From Calliopum simillimum (lineage: Eukaryota; Arthropoda; Insecta; Diptera; Lauxaniidae), in contig OX638370.1 of NCBI GenBank assembly GCA_951812925.1, positions 35,211,948 through 35,275,947 on the forward strand: a stretch of DNA of 64,000 nt, given 5' to 3'. The position numbers and the translations under genes were made by a program. Positions 53,270 to 64,000 of this stretch are shown here, piece by piece. Below the pieces are notes generated by a model, which saw only the letters and a list, made by a program, of their open reading frames with translations, was not told the DNA's origin and did not search any database. Position 1 is the stretch's first letter. Each line of letters begins with the position of its first letter.

Positions 53270-54550
53270 CCGTAAGCAGGGGTGACTTTGACATCCGGGG
53301 GCGACTTTAACCGGCAAGAAAAAAAAGATTAAAATCGTAATATTATCACCCCAAAGACTAGTTATCGATTTGTATTGGGTCAATCAGTATCCTTGAGGTA
53401 TTGGCTTTTAGCGTCTGTTTTCAATATTTGATTTGAGAGCGAACTTTCGGATATATTTTTGCATTTTCTAAAAGTTGTCTTATGCCGGATTTTTTAACAC
53501 TCAGAAAATTACTACTTATTGACTAGAAGGAAAATTGCTGGCGTTAGATGAGTGATATAACTAGAACTATTATTTAATTTACTTCCCTAATCCATCGACT
53601 ATGGTGGATATATTTGCCCCTAAGTATTTTTAATGCATTTTTATATGAGAGTATGTTAGAAAACAATGTTTTTGGGGTGACTTTGTACCGGTCGAAAGTC
53701 ACCCCCAAAAAACTTTGTATTGTAAGGTTGGCTTAAAAGAAACCCAAACTCGGGCCAAATTAACGCCCAAAACACCAGGTATGGTGAACTTTAGTGAAAA
53801 TAAAGTCTAGTCTTTTGCTAAAGTGAAATTATATTTTCCTTTTTATCTTTGTAAAACAATTGGCTGTTCAGAAAGGATATTTGCTATTATTTATTTAGCG
53901 AAATTTTGCAAAAAATTAAGCCACCAACAAATGAAGCATTTTTAAAGTTACCTACTAAGAATTTCTTTCGTTTTTTAAATTTTTTCAATCAAGTATTTTT
54001 TGTTTTCGAATTTTCAATCGATTTTAAGCTTGTTTTTGTGGATTTTTTAAGTTCTGCTTGGCTTTTAATATTAGTATTGTTATTTGATGTAACTTATGTA
54101 CCAATAAGTAAAGCACACCAAAGGCTAGAACCGCATTTATCAAAAATTTTAGTTTTTTTTTTAATCTCGTCCTTGAAAATATCCCATTGCCTAGGCTGGC
54201 AATATAAATATGCTAGCTATATAAATATGCCAAAATGTAAAGTGAACTTAAGTTTCCAAAACCAGATACCCTGATTTTAGATCGTTAAAGGTATAGCATG
54301 TAAAATCAATCAATGAAATTTTTCGGTTAAAGTCGCCCCACCCTTGAGGTGACTTTAACCCACTTACAAATATATTATTTTAAGATATTTGTAATTACTT
54401 CGTATAAACTATATTACATGACATTAAAGCTGAAACCCCCACAACAAATTAAGAGTAATAAAACCGTTAATTTTATTAAAATTGTTGAAATTATAGGCTC
54501 CTAAACTTGGAAATTCTGTTTTTTTGTAGCAAAGTCACCCCTGCTTACGG
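53270..54550. mobile_element. 1281-bp TA-flanked DNA transposon with repeated GGGGTGACTTT motif
   Basis: Perfect 21-bp TIRs (starting CCGTAAGCAGGGGTGACTTT) are flanked by TA at 53268-53269 and 54551-54552. GGGGTGACTTT or GGGGCGACTTTAACC-like motifs recur at about 53279, 53297, 53675, 53692 (inverted), 54328 (inverted), 54345 and 54528 (inverted). The 122-codon frame at 53906-54274 is Phe-rich and unrecognised. The architecture parallels the pogo-like element at 5234. Confidence 0.88.
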
Positions 54551-54717
54551 TAAAAAATATTTGTAGGACGAAGTAGGAAAAGTTATTTGCAGTTTCTGAT
54601 TATATAGAATTTGTACTAGTAGATCAAGAAAAAAAACGGCACTTATTTTCATAGGATTTTTTTTTTTTTTTTTCATCGAAATTTATCAATTTCTGAGGTT
54701 TTTCATTTGATAATATC

Positions 54718-56644
54718 ATATGAATGGGTGTATTTGAAAGTGGAATAAGTCCAATTCCGGAAAAATTGAGCTTATGGTAGTTATAGCTAGCTATATATGT
54801 CCTCTTTTTATATTGAAAATTACAGACTCATTAGACCACGATTTCATCAAAAATTACTCAAAAGAACTTTTCATGAAAAACATTTTTACAAAAATTATTT
54901 CTTTGAAAGTGGAATAAGTCCATTTTTTTCATCTTCTGTTATGCAGAAGATTTTGCTTTTAAATCAATTTAAAAGTATTGGCAAGCGTTATTAAACCGGT
55001 GTTAGGTGTTTACCACTGTAAATTAATCAAATTTTGTTATGCTGTAAAAATTTTTACAAGTGTAGTAGAAAATAGCTGAGTTTTTTTGGTCTGAATGGAC
55101 TTATTCCACTTTCATTTATAATAAATTTAAAAATTTGTTATACTTTTGTATGACTTATTCCATTTTTACTCACAAAATATTTTGTAAATTAAAGCAAAGG
55201 AAAATTAAAACTTAGAAAAATTTTACTGTAAAACTGTTGTTGTTTCTTTTCTTTTCTTTTTGCTCAAGTAGGGCTCTGAAAATTGGTCACAGCAACAACA
55301 AAAACAAAAAGTTCTTGTCGGACCTTTTTTCGGAGATATAGCCATCGGAAGATCGAGATATATTTTTTATAAAAATTATTATAAGTTGGGAACCCCTTAA
55401 AGGATTTTAATAATATTAGTTTCATACGAAAGATATGTTAATTTACTACAAAATTTATCTAAAAAAAATTTTAGTCCGAGTCGTGGTTTTAGAGATATTT
55501 TAAATTTTCAGAAATTTTGGCCATTTTTTTTTTTTTTAAGCACTATTTTTCCAAAAACTGTATCATTAATGCATAGTTTAAGTAACATATTATAAAAGCT
55601 CAATTTATTACCTTTAATTTGACATGTAATTTGTACTTGATTTCTTGCATTACGTATTTTTTTTATAGGAAAACAAAAAAGTAAGTTGTTGGAAAACATC
55701 GGAAGAGTCTCAAGGAATCGGAATCAATCGAAAACTATCTAAAAACATCGTTATTGTTGTTTTTATTGCTGTTATTGTTATTTTTGTAGTTGCTATTATT
55801 GTTGTTCTTGTAATGTATTCCTAAATTTCATGAACATTTCTTTGGTTCACTTTTTTGTTTTCCTTTAAAAAAATATGATAATGCAAGAAATCAGGTACAA
55901 ATTATATGTCAAATTAAAGGTAATAAATTGGGCTTTTATAATATGTTACTAAAACTATGCATTAATGATACAGTTTTTGGAAAAATAGTGGTTTAAAAAA
56001 AAAAAAATGGTCAAAATTTCTGAAAATCTGCAATATCTATAAAACCACGACTCGGATTAAAAATTTTTGTAGGTTGATTTTGTAGCAAGTTAACATATCT
56101 TTTGTATGACACTTATATTATTAAAATCCTTTCAGGGGTTCCCAACTTATAATAATTTTTATAAAAAATATATCTCGATCTTCCGATGGCTATATCTCCG
56201 AAAGTAGGTCCGACAAGAACTTTTTGTTTTTGTTGTTGTTGTGACCAATTTTCAGAGCCCTACTTGAGCAAAAAGAAAAGAAAAGAAACAACAACAGTTT
56301 TTAAAGTAAAATTTTTCTAAGTTTTAATTTTCCTTTGCTTTAATTTACAAAATATTTTGTGAGTAAAAATGGAATAAGTCATACAAAAGTATAACAAATT
56401 TTTAAATTTATTATAAATGAAAGTGGAATAAGTCCATTCAGACCAAAAAAACTCAACTATTTTTTGTTACACTTGTAAAAATTTTTACAGCATAACAAAA
56501 TTTGATTAATTTACAGTGGTAAACACTTAACACCGGTTTAATAACGCTTGCCAATATTTTTAAATTGAGTCGTACGCAAACCCTTTAATATCTCAGCTTA
56601 TGAAAAAGTGGACTTATTCCACTTTCAAAAAAACCCATTCATAT
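54718..56644. mobile_element. 1.9-kb foldback with repeated AAAGTGGAATAAGTCC motif
   Basis: ATATGAATGGGTGTATTTGA and its inverse at the right end begin a palindrome whose inner arms (about 55250-55690 and 55855-56295) are over 90% alike by eye. AAAGTGGAATAAGTCCA or its inverse recurs at about 54736, 54906, 55094, 55150, 56365, 56420 and 56608. The centre is a (TTG/ATT)-rich spacer. A diverged relative of the arm is at 40395-40760. Confidence 0.85.
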
Positions 56645-58008
56645 ATTAAAATCACTACAATATATATTGTATGTATGTCTGTATTCTCTTTTAACTCCTA
56701 TGAGGATCATAGGGCCAAACAATATATATTAAATTATATATTTTCTAAAATTTTTTAATTTTATTTATTTACTTACATATTATTTATAATAAAAAACTTT
56801 ACTTCGCTTAGTTTAATCAAAACACAAATTTTTGTTAATTATTTGTTTAAGAGAACCCAAAACGAATTGAACAAAACATGATTTTTCTTAAAAAATAACT
56901 CAAAGTGTCACAGCGTCCCCAAAACTGAGTCTTTCCCCTAAATAAATTCTTACAACAAATGTCAAAATATTCCCTCCCAAATTATTGCTGATAACCTTAC
57001 CTCTCCAGTGAATTTTGCCCTACCAGAAAACTTTGCTTGTGATACCAGGGAGTCTGGGTAAAAATTGTTTGGTGAAATGCATCACAATCACTCAAAAACT
57101 GAATTTTGAATTTTTCGATTTACGTCTTTTTGGATTTCAGGTGACGATATATTCTTTAATGAGCAAGAAGGACTAGTTTTCGAAATGACTACAAAACGGC
57201 CAAATTACGCACATGGTGGATACTTGAACAATGTATGTATTGCCTGGAACAAACACAAATAATGGGTTTATTAACAAAACTAACAAAAATTTCGTTTAAG
57301 AAAAACCCAAAATTTATTTACTACACTAGAATTGCAAATACCCATAAAATTTTTTTTAAACGTGACTAAAACGGAAGCTGGCCGACATTTCTATCACAAA
57401 TCGTTTTCCAGATAAAAATGTGGTTCATTATACTAAGATAATGAAAAAATCCCAAAAGTTTAATTCAAACTACCTGCCAATTTTTTATTTTATTTATTTC
57501 TTTATTGCCATGCAATAATTAGTGACGCACTCAGCTGGAATCATCATTAACAAAGTGGCTAAAAGTTTTCCTTTCGACTTGAACATACAGTCACTGAGAA
57601 ATCATAACCATAAACAAAAACCAAGAAGTTTTAGCTTGTATAATGGAAACCATCGCAAAAAAAAAAACGATTGACTTTACGAGAGCGAAAAGCGGTTGAA
57701 ATTTGAAGCTTAAAAGAACGAAGAAGAGATAACTGACCAACTCTTAAGCTCTCATGGAAAATGAGCTTTTTTGCGCGCTCAGCTCCAAAGTTTCTCAGTC
57801 AAGCATTGCTAATGCCTCTCAATCAGCTGAAGTAATACAGGCGAAAAATGTTTTTTTCGTTTTTTGCAAAGCACTGTTCGCAGAGCGGGAACGCAATTTC
57901 CTGTAGTCCTCGAGAAAACAAAAAACAAAACTTTGCAATTTGAACAGAAAATACACACACGACAACAACAAGTGGTGCAACAAAAACAAAAAGAACTTTC
58001 GATTTTTC
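56645..58008. other. Intergenic, upstream of the 58275 gene
   Basis: AT-rich sequence with no recognised gene. The last 500 bp become richer in CAA/ACA and GCG, typical of a fly promoter and 5' UTR. Minus-strand frame 57823-58038 is a shadow. Confidence 0.4.
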
Positions 58009-58081
58009 CATAATAAAAAGGTTTCTACTTAATGACAAACCGTTTAGTCAGTCGGTAGATGCTAAGGAAAGTGAATTGACA
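58009..58081 (+). promoter_or_regulatory. Candidate core promoter of the 58275 gene
   Basis: ATAATAAAAAG at 58009-58019 is TATA-like. TCAGTC at 58048-58053 fits the initiator with A+1 at 58050, about 31-41 bp downstream. TGACA at +28 to +32 matches four of five DPE positions. The predicted 5' UTR is about 225 nt. Confidence 0.35.
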
Positions 58082-58274
58082 CGGCGGCCGTTCAAAACGC
58101 GATAAATAAAACGTTTCGCGAAAATTTTCGACCGTAACAAAATAAAGCGTGTGCTCGCGTAAAATTTTGTTTTTTAATTAAATTAAACAGTGCTTAAAAT
58201 TAAATTTATTTATTTAAATATTCCAATTATTACAACAAAACCACATAATAAAGCAAAAAACCACAAAATAAAAT

Positions 58275-58500
58275 ATGAAACAACTTAGTGAAATTCAAAA
58301 TGCCAAACAAAATGGCATCGTCGTCAACCACAACAACACAAGTAACGGTCATCAAACGTTAGAAACCGGAAACGACAAACAGCTGATGCAGCTAAATGGC
58401 TTAACGAATAAAAATGGCCTCCATTTAAGTTTCACAAACAGTTTATCAACGTTAAATGGAAATGCCAACATTAACAATTGCAAACAGTGTCAAATGAGTG
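58275..58500 (+). CDS. First coding exon of an unrecognised gene (continues beyond window)
   Basis: The exon encodes MKQLSEIQNAKQNGIVVNHN and continues to CKQCQMSG: 75 codons plus one base, ending at a consensus GTAAGT donor at 58501. The protein part is rich in Asn, Gln and Ser, as in many fly N-terminal regions, with one CKQC pair at the end. The AT-rich leader with CAACAAAACC-type motifs and the ATG in an AAAATATG context fit a real start. The remaining exons must lie right of 64000, so intron 1 is over 5.5 kb. I do not recognise the gene. Confidence 0.65.
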
Positions 58501-58560
58501 GTAAGTGGAAAAATATACGTAGGTATCTATACAAAAAAGAAAATTTCTTCACTATCTAAG

Positions 58561-60608
58561 CAGTGTTGCCAAAAAAAAAAATTATCAAAATCCTTAAAAA
58601 TCTAAAAAAATTCCTCAATTTTAAACGTAATTCCTCACGTTGATGCAGAAATCCATAATTTCGTTGTTGAGCGTAGTAGTGACGATTTATTGACTAAAAC
58701 GGCCTCCTGGCCTCAGTTTCCCGGGAACTTAAAGATGTAATTTTTGTGTTTTAGGGCCTGTGCTAAATCGAAACTTTTACCTTAAGCAAATAGGGGTGAA
58801 AAAAAATTTAACTCTGGTGACTAAAATTTAAATTTTTGCTGTGCCAAATGGATTACAATTTCTGACAGGTTAAATTTTTGACGTTTCAGAAACGAACTTT
58901 TTTTACTTTTGTTTTGCACACTTTTAAGCAATCCCAGAAAATAAATACGTCAAAAAAATTTAAAATCTAATTAAAATGAATATGCTGAGGGACCTGAGTC
59001 AGCAAATGATACAATTTTGGAGGTCATTATTAATGAAAGAAGCCTGATTCAAGGTGTCAAATAAAGTTTGTTTTGTGGAACTATTAAAAATAAAAAAACT
59101 GGCCATCTATCGATAATTTTTTTATTCTTTATTAAAGTACACCATTACGGGAGTTTATTCCCTAAAAATAATATTGGCCAAATGTTAGCCCTAGTGGTTA
59201 CGGTATTAATTTATTCAGACGCTGAAATTTTTTTTATGACTGCTCCGCAGGTAGACTCTGTGATGACTGCCATTTCGTGATGGATATTTTCTATAAAATG
59301 CACCAGAGAAGTTAGTCTTTTAGCGTAACCTTTAGGTTTGAGATAGCCCTACAGGTAAAAATCCAAAGGCGTTACATCCAGACTGCACTTATCTCTCCGA
59401 ATTGACTGTAACTGCCCGTTCAGCGTAAGGCATCTTTATACTAAAACTCAACTTCTACAGCGCAGTGTGAAACTTCGAGAACGGTCGAGCACGTATTGCT
59501 CAATTTTCCTTTGTCGAAATGTAACCAGCAACTAAATACAATACTTGATTGCAGCAAAATCCAAACTATAGAGAATAGTCATAAACGCCCTCATGAAGCA
59601 CAACTTGTTGGAAGTCTAAATAACCACCGGTGCAATATGGCCACGCTGCACTATTCCATATTTTATAAATTCACTTTGTAGGATGTGTATACGTAACAAT
59701 AAATAAATATTTTTTCAAACAAATAAAAATTTTTAATTTGAATGTTTGTTTTCAATTTCGATTGTCAAAATTTTCAGTAGCCCCTGGGCTAGTAAAAATT
59801 TTGACACAACAATTTCACCTCATATGCTTCAAAATTTGTATTTGGAACGTCAGAATTTGTATAGGTGAGGGAAATGTTTTCGATTGGCACAGGCCCTTAG
59901 CATTAAAAATTTCGTTCATCTCATTTTTTGACCGGCCTGTTTTAAAAAATTACAAAAAAGACCCAAGCTGAACTTGGACCACTTGTCTGAACTCAGGTAT
60001 AAAAAAAATTTGTGCCGGAAATAATGCATTATCCTTCCTTCATGCGTAGAATCACCCATATTTAAAATAGATAAACTTTTTGTAATTATATAAGTTCAGT
60101 GTTAAGTTTTAAAACTTAAAAGTATATTTAAATCTCATGAATATTATGTGCCGGAAAGATATTAAGTACATTTCATATTATAATAATATTAATAAGTAAA
60201 ATTCAGTTGAATAACTTTAGAATACAAAGTGTTCTTTAAATTTTAAAAATAATTCACAGTGCAGTTATTACAAAAAGTTGTCTCAATAAGTTTGAAATGA
60301 GTTTTTGAAATATCTACATTCAGTTGTTCCAATTAAAGTATTTCGTACAATTTTTCTCCTGTCGAGAAAAACAACGTTACCAGAGTTGCGCGTGTTTAGT
60401 TTAAACAATTGCACAGTGTGAACGTCTCGCGAGTGTGACCCTTATTTATGATGGTGAAAACAAAGGACTATTCAATGGGTAACGTCAAAAATAGTGCGTT
60501 AGTAAAAAAATCCTCAAAAATTCCTCAAATAAAAATTACTTAAAAATTCCTCAATAGGGTCAAGATTTCCTCACGTTCTGAGGAATTCCCCACACTTTGG
60601 CAATACTG
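58561..60608. mobile_element. hAT-type DNA transposon with 8-bp target duplication
   Basis: TATCTAAG occurs at 58553-58560 and 60609-60616. The ends CAGTGTTGCCAAA and the inverse of TTTGGCAATACTG form hAT-style TIRs starting CAGTG. Subterminal AATTCCTCA/TGAGGAATT motifs repeat near both ends. No hAT transposase frame is visible. A second element (58754-59896) sits inside it. It lies in intron 1 of the 58275 gene. Confidence 0.88.
58754..59896. mobile_element. Element nested in the hAT, TTA duplication
   Basis: GGGCCTGTGCTAAATCGAAA and the inverse of TTTCGATTGGCACAGGCCC are imperfect TIRs flanked by TTA at 58751-58753 and 59897-59899. The 3-bp duplication suggests a PIF/Harbinger-like origin. 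Short frames inside (for example 59068-59280) are unrecognised. Confidence 0.8.
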
Positions 60609-60649
60609 TATCTAAGGCAAGGGTGTCATCGATTTCAAATAACTGAGCC

Positions 60650-60990
60650 AAGCGCAGTAGCGCAAAATTTTCGCTTTTACAACAACTTTAAATTCCTCGA
60701 AGGACAACAATCACAAAAACTATTTCTTGTTGTTTTTTTTGGTAGCTCGCTTGCAACAACAACAATATTTCAATAATTTCAAAAATTTTTGAGAACTACA
60801 ACACACATGAAAAATTGTTTGTTGTTTTTTTTCTATGCGAAACAAAAAAAAAACAATTTTTCATAAATGTTTTAGTTCCGCGAAATTTTGACGAGCTCAA
60901 AAAATAACAACAAAAACTATTTCTGTGATTGTTGTGCTTCTGCGAAGTTTGCAAAATATTGAAATACTCTTGTTGTTGTACGCGAGCCAA
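60650..60990. repeat. Interleaved inverted repeats, CAACAA-rich
   Basis: ACAACAATCACAAAAACTAT near 60704 pairs with its inverse near 60900-60938, and CTCGCTTGCAACAACAAC near 60745 pairs with TTGTTGTTGTACGCGAG near 60970. The two stems are interleaved, so alternative folds are possible. No gene is seen. Confidence 0.55.
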
Positions 60991-61052
60991 GGGAAATTGC
61001 TTCATATTTTCCATAAAATTTTAAATCGTGAAATATGAAAATTGTGTTAATA

Positions 61053-61942
61053 GTTAGAGAGCTGGTGGCCATTTCGGTATGTAATAACATCATTAGTACT
61101 TACATGGTATTGTTAACATTTTGTTCCGTATGGGCTCTTAAATGAGAAAAATAAGGCGACAGAAGTAATGGTCGCTGATTTCTTTAAAAACCATAAAAAA
61201 ACGTTCTTACGCGTGGCTCGTGCAAATAAAGTAAAACTAAGGTTTCTACTTTCCTATTAAAGTTAGAAAAATGAATTTTTGCACAGACCTTTTACATTCT
61301 AAAGGCTTGGTAGAAAAACTATTTACATATTTGAGGTCAAAGTTCACAAAAAACAGTTTTTTGCAAATATCTCGCTTCGTTTACTTTGATAAAAAAATTT
61401 CTTATTGCAATTTTGTAGCCCTATAAATTTCCTACGAAAAAGATTAAGAAGTTTTTTTTCATGCGGATTATTGTTTAGGAAAAACCCTTATTCAAACTTA
61501 GTTTAGCTTGGATTTCGATAGCAGAGTATACTCCGGCCCATGGCCACATACAAAAAGCGTCTGTCCTAAAAAAATCAGGGACATACGAGATATTTTTACG
61601 ATATTACAGTTATTTTTTGCAACGCTATCGGAATCTCAGAAATGATTTTTATTACTCCTTATTATCTTCTGTCTAACGATAACATCACATAATATTTCAG
61701 AAAAATGTTAATAACTCAAAAAACGCAGCTCGAAAAACGTTTGTCTCTTGTATTTACCTTATATTTTAAGCTTTCCTCATTTTTTAAAGTAAGTGACAGA
61801 CACGATGTTATCATTTAAAAAATCATTCACAAATAAATGGAAAAAATTGCTTATATTTATTGATTTACTCCAAACTTTACAAAAAGCGTTGTCTGTCTGA
61901 GATGTTATCACATAATTTTTTCGGCCACCAGCTCTATAACTA
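61053..61942. mobile_element. TIR element of about 890 bp
   Basis: GTTAGAGAGCTGGTGGCC at the left and GGCCACCAGCTCTATAAC at the right are inverted ends of about 18 bp. The interior includes a diverged piece of foldback family F (TTTTTTGCAAATATCTCGCT near 61361). No coding capacity is seen. Confidence 0.65.
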
Positions 61943-62145
61943 TAATTGGCCAATACGAAAACCAAAATCTACTTATAATGACCATGATTTGCTGTTTTAC
62001 TTTTCACTATCAACGATTAGTCTGACAGCTTGAAGGAACTTTTCTAGTTGAATCAAAAGCAAATTCAGTAGTTTAACTGGGACTCGTGAACTTCTCAAAA
62101 AATATCATTTTGTGTGTTTGTGATTTTCAATTTTATTTACTGAGT

Positions 62146-62227
62146 CAACTCGGACAAGAGGTCGTGGCACCTCACATATACTGTAGTGTAGAGTATTTAA
62201 TGTTTGGTTAGGCCAAAGGTAACACCC
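62146..62227 (+). repeat. 3' fragment of a mini-me-like element
   Basis: CAACTCGGACAAGAGGTCG, TGTAGTGTAGAGTATTTAAT and AGGCCAAAGGTAACACC match the 3' unit and end of the copies at 6809 and 13612. Confidence 0.7.
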
Positions 62228-64000
62228 TAACTAGTTTTTTTTTTATTTTGATTTTGAGATTTATGTATTTCGCGGAATTCGTATACCATGAACAATTTTG
62301 TAATTTTACTTTGTTTTTTTTTTTATCGTTTTTAATGAAATTTTGATGTTTACCTTTTTTAACCTTATCTGTCAGCAAATTTGTATCACTTTACACTTAA
62401 AAATGTACCTTTTTGGGTCAAAATTAATTTAGATAGTTACTAATAAGAAACAGGCTCGCAGCAAGTAAGAATTCGTACAAAATTTTTTTTTTTTGCGTAA
62501 ATTGTGTTCAAAGTTACTCGTTCAAGGTAACACTGTGTCAAAATCAAATGAAAAATTAGAAAAAATGGAAGAAAAAGCATTCGTGCTAGAAAGTAACTTG
62601 CATTCTCAAATTATTCACCATTGCAAATGCATTCTCTAGAGAAAGGAGTATGTTCGAGTAAGGGAAATTCAAGACAAATTCATGATAAGGATCATAGTTG
62701 TTTTCAATAAACCGAATCTTTTTAATTAGCATGTTTTTGAGTTTGCGATGACGATTTTAAATATTCTTCTTTCAACAGTTTAGATAAAGATCCTCTTGTT
62801 ATTCCTCAGAACGTTTCCCACCCAATATAGGCTGTCTCTCCTTTTTTCTTTGCCAACAACTGGCCATTTCCATTCTAGTAAAGTTTTGTCAAAACACTGT
62901 CATATTACTTACAGATTTCACATAAAAATTATTGAAAGTGTCTAGTTAACAAAAATTAATGCTTTTGAAGTGGTCTGTTGCTAAACTTCTTCTTGATGTA
63001 GTATATAATCGCACTTTAAAATTAAAAATGTTTTCAATATCTAAAAATATTCTGAGAAACTTACTACGAAGATAGCGTTATTTTCAATTGGGCTCACACA
63101 TTAATAATATACATACGTTACTATGAACTTGCAAATTTTGATATCATTGGATAGGCAATTGGAGTTTATTAAACTTCTCAGACAAAGGAAGTTGTAAAGG
63201 TGTAATGGTAAGAAGAAAAAAAAAAACAATTTGTTAAATTCATATCGAAGTACACACAATAAAAGTTCAATGTTGATTTTATTGAACGAGCACTTGTTCT
63301 GCACTATTGCGCATATTTCACACTTGTTAATTAAAAAATGTTAAACTCAAGCGAATTTATTAAGTTACAAAACACAATGACCTCTAATTTGGTTTAACAT
63401 ACGAAGAACATAGTTAAAATCGTTCAAAGTTATGTTAGGGTTTTTCAAACATATTGGATTATGCAAAGGAAAAAAAAATTGTATTTCAATATGATTTTGT
63501 GGTGCAATTGAATGTCGTAATGTAAAGGTATCGAATTCTCAGTGGTGATTGAACGTGCAAGGTGAAGGCAAAAGTAATATCATAATATGAATTTGCTGAC
63601 ATTTTGTTAGAAATCTAAAAAATTCTACTCATTTTCACAAAAAGTTTATTTAAAGGTATAGAATTGACAACATTAAGTTTAAACAATGATATCGGTCAAA
63701 TTTGACAACTTCCTGAGTTAAATGTTAACATTGTAGATCTTAATGATAACGTTTATACTATACCTATATAACTTTTAAAAGATAACTTTTATTTTTCAGT
63801 AAATGTTATCTAAACACAACATTATCATTAAATCAATCTTTTATATAATATCTATCTGCCAATCTGCCAACCTATTAGTCGGCATAAATATTTTGACAAA
63901 AACAAATTCAATGTATTTGAGACTCTTATACAATTATACATTCACATATCTAGAAAATCAGCATGATATAGTTTAATAGATGGTTTGATTTGTAAATAAC
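62228..64000. other. Presumed intron 1 of the 58275 gene, one repeat
   Basis: AT-rich sequence without a recognised gene. About 63540-63740 (GGCAAAAGTAATATCATAAT, GACATTTTGTTAGAAATC, CACAAAAAGTTTATTT) is a third relative of the MITE at 30130-30419. Confidence 0.45.

Noticed and set aside
53906..54274. 122-codon frame inside the 53270 element as its transposase
   Set aside because: Phe/Leu-rich with no HTH or DDE motif; likely chance in AT-rich DNA.

Overview
The window is AT-rich nuclear DNA from an insect, most likely a higher (brachyceran) fly. Short GT-AG introns of about 50-80 bp, Inr+DPE core promoter logic, a dipteran 'mini-me'-type repeat (TGAGTCGAT..CCATGTCCGTC core followed by a tetranucleotide array) and fly-like Xpd, Lsm10, Hippo and ABCF1 sequence support this. 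I cannot name the species. Much of the non-coding sequence can be assigned to transposons, often nested.

Genes from left to right. (1) The 3' four exons of a fatty acyl-CoA reductase (FAR; 1878-3426, +), with N-terminal exon(s) missing from the window. (2) A complete second FAR (16535-32358, +) of 8 coding exons and 521 codons. Its first coding exon is only 14 nt, lies behind an Inr+DPE promoter at 16183, and is separated from exon 2 by an 11.8-kb transposon-filled intron. (3) Lsm10 of the U7 snRNP (34493-34915, -), without introns. (4) Three decayed fragments of host genes in a row on the + strand: ABCF1, a Kelch-repeat protein and Hippo kinase (37.0-39.2 kb). (5) Complete Xpd/ERCC2 TFIIH helicase (42275-46767, +), 9 coding exons and 775 codons. 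(6) The first coding exon of an unrecognised gene (58275-58500, +), whose intron 1 carries a nested hAT-type element and runs off the right edge.

Mobile DNA. There is a pogo-like TA element with reiterated terminal motifs (5.2-6.4 kb), two mini-me-like elements (6.8 and 13.6 kb), an element with a 9-bp target duplication (9.3 kb), and a nested 2-kb foldback (10.5-12.6 kb). Further right are an internally deleted mariner (17.7 kb), a Ty3/gypsy-type integrase remnant (22.4-23.2 kb), PIF/Harbinger-like MITEs with 3-bp duplications, and a 5'-truncated non-LTR retrotransposon with a 13-bp duplication (48.7-51.3 kb). The right part adds two elements with internally repeated terminal motifs (53.3 and 54.7 kb) and a hAT with an element nested inside it (58.6-60.6 kb).

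The genes do not form one pathway. The two FARs are paralogues in lipid metabolism, Lsm10 acts in histone mRNA 3' processing, and Xpd acts in transcription and DNA repair. I found no CRISPR array, rRNA or convincing tRNA gene. The best candidates for something undescribed are the series of unrelated DNA elements that repeat their own terminal motif internally, the three-gene fragment graveyard, and a 43-bp perfect copy of an Xpd exon inside an Xpd intron.
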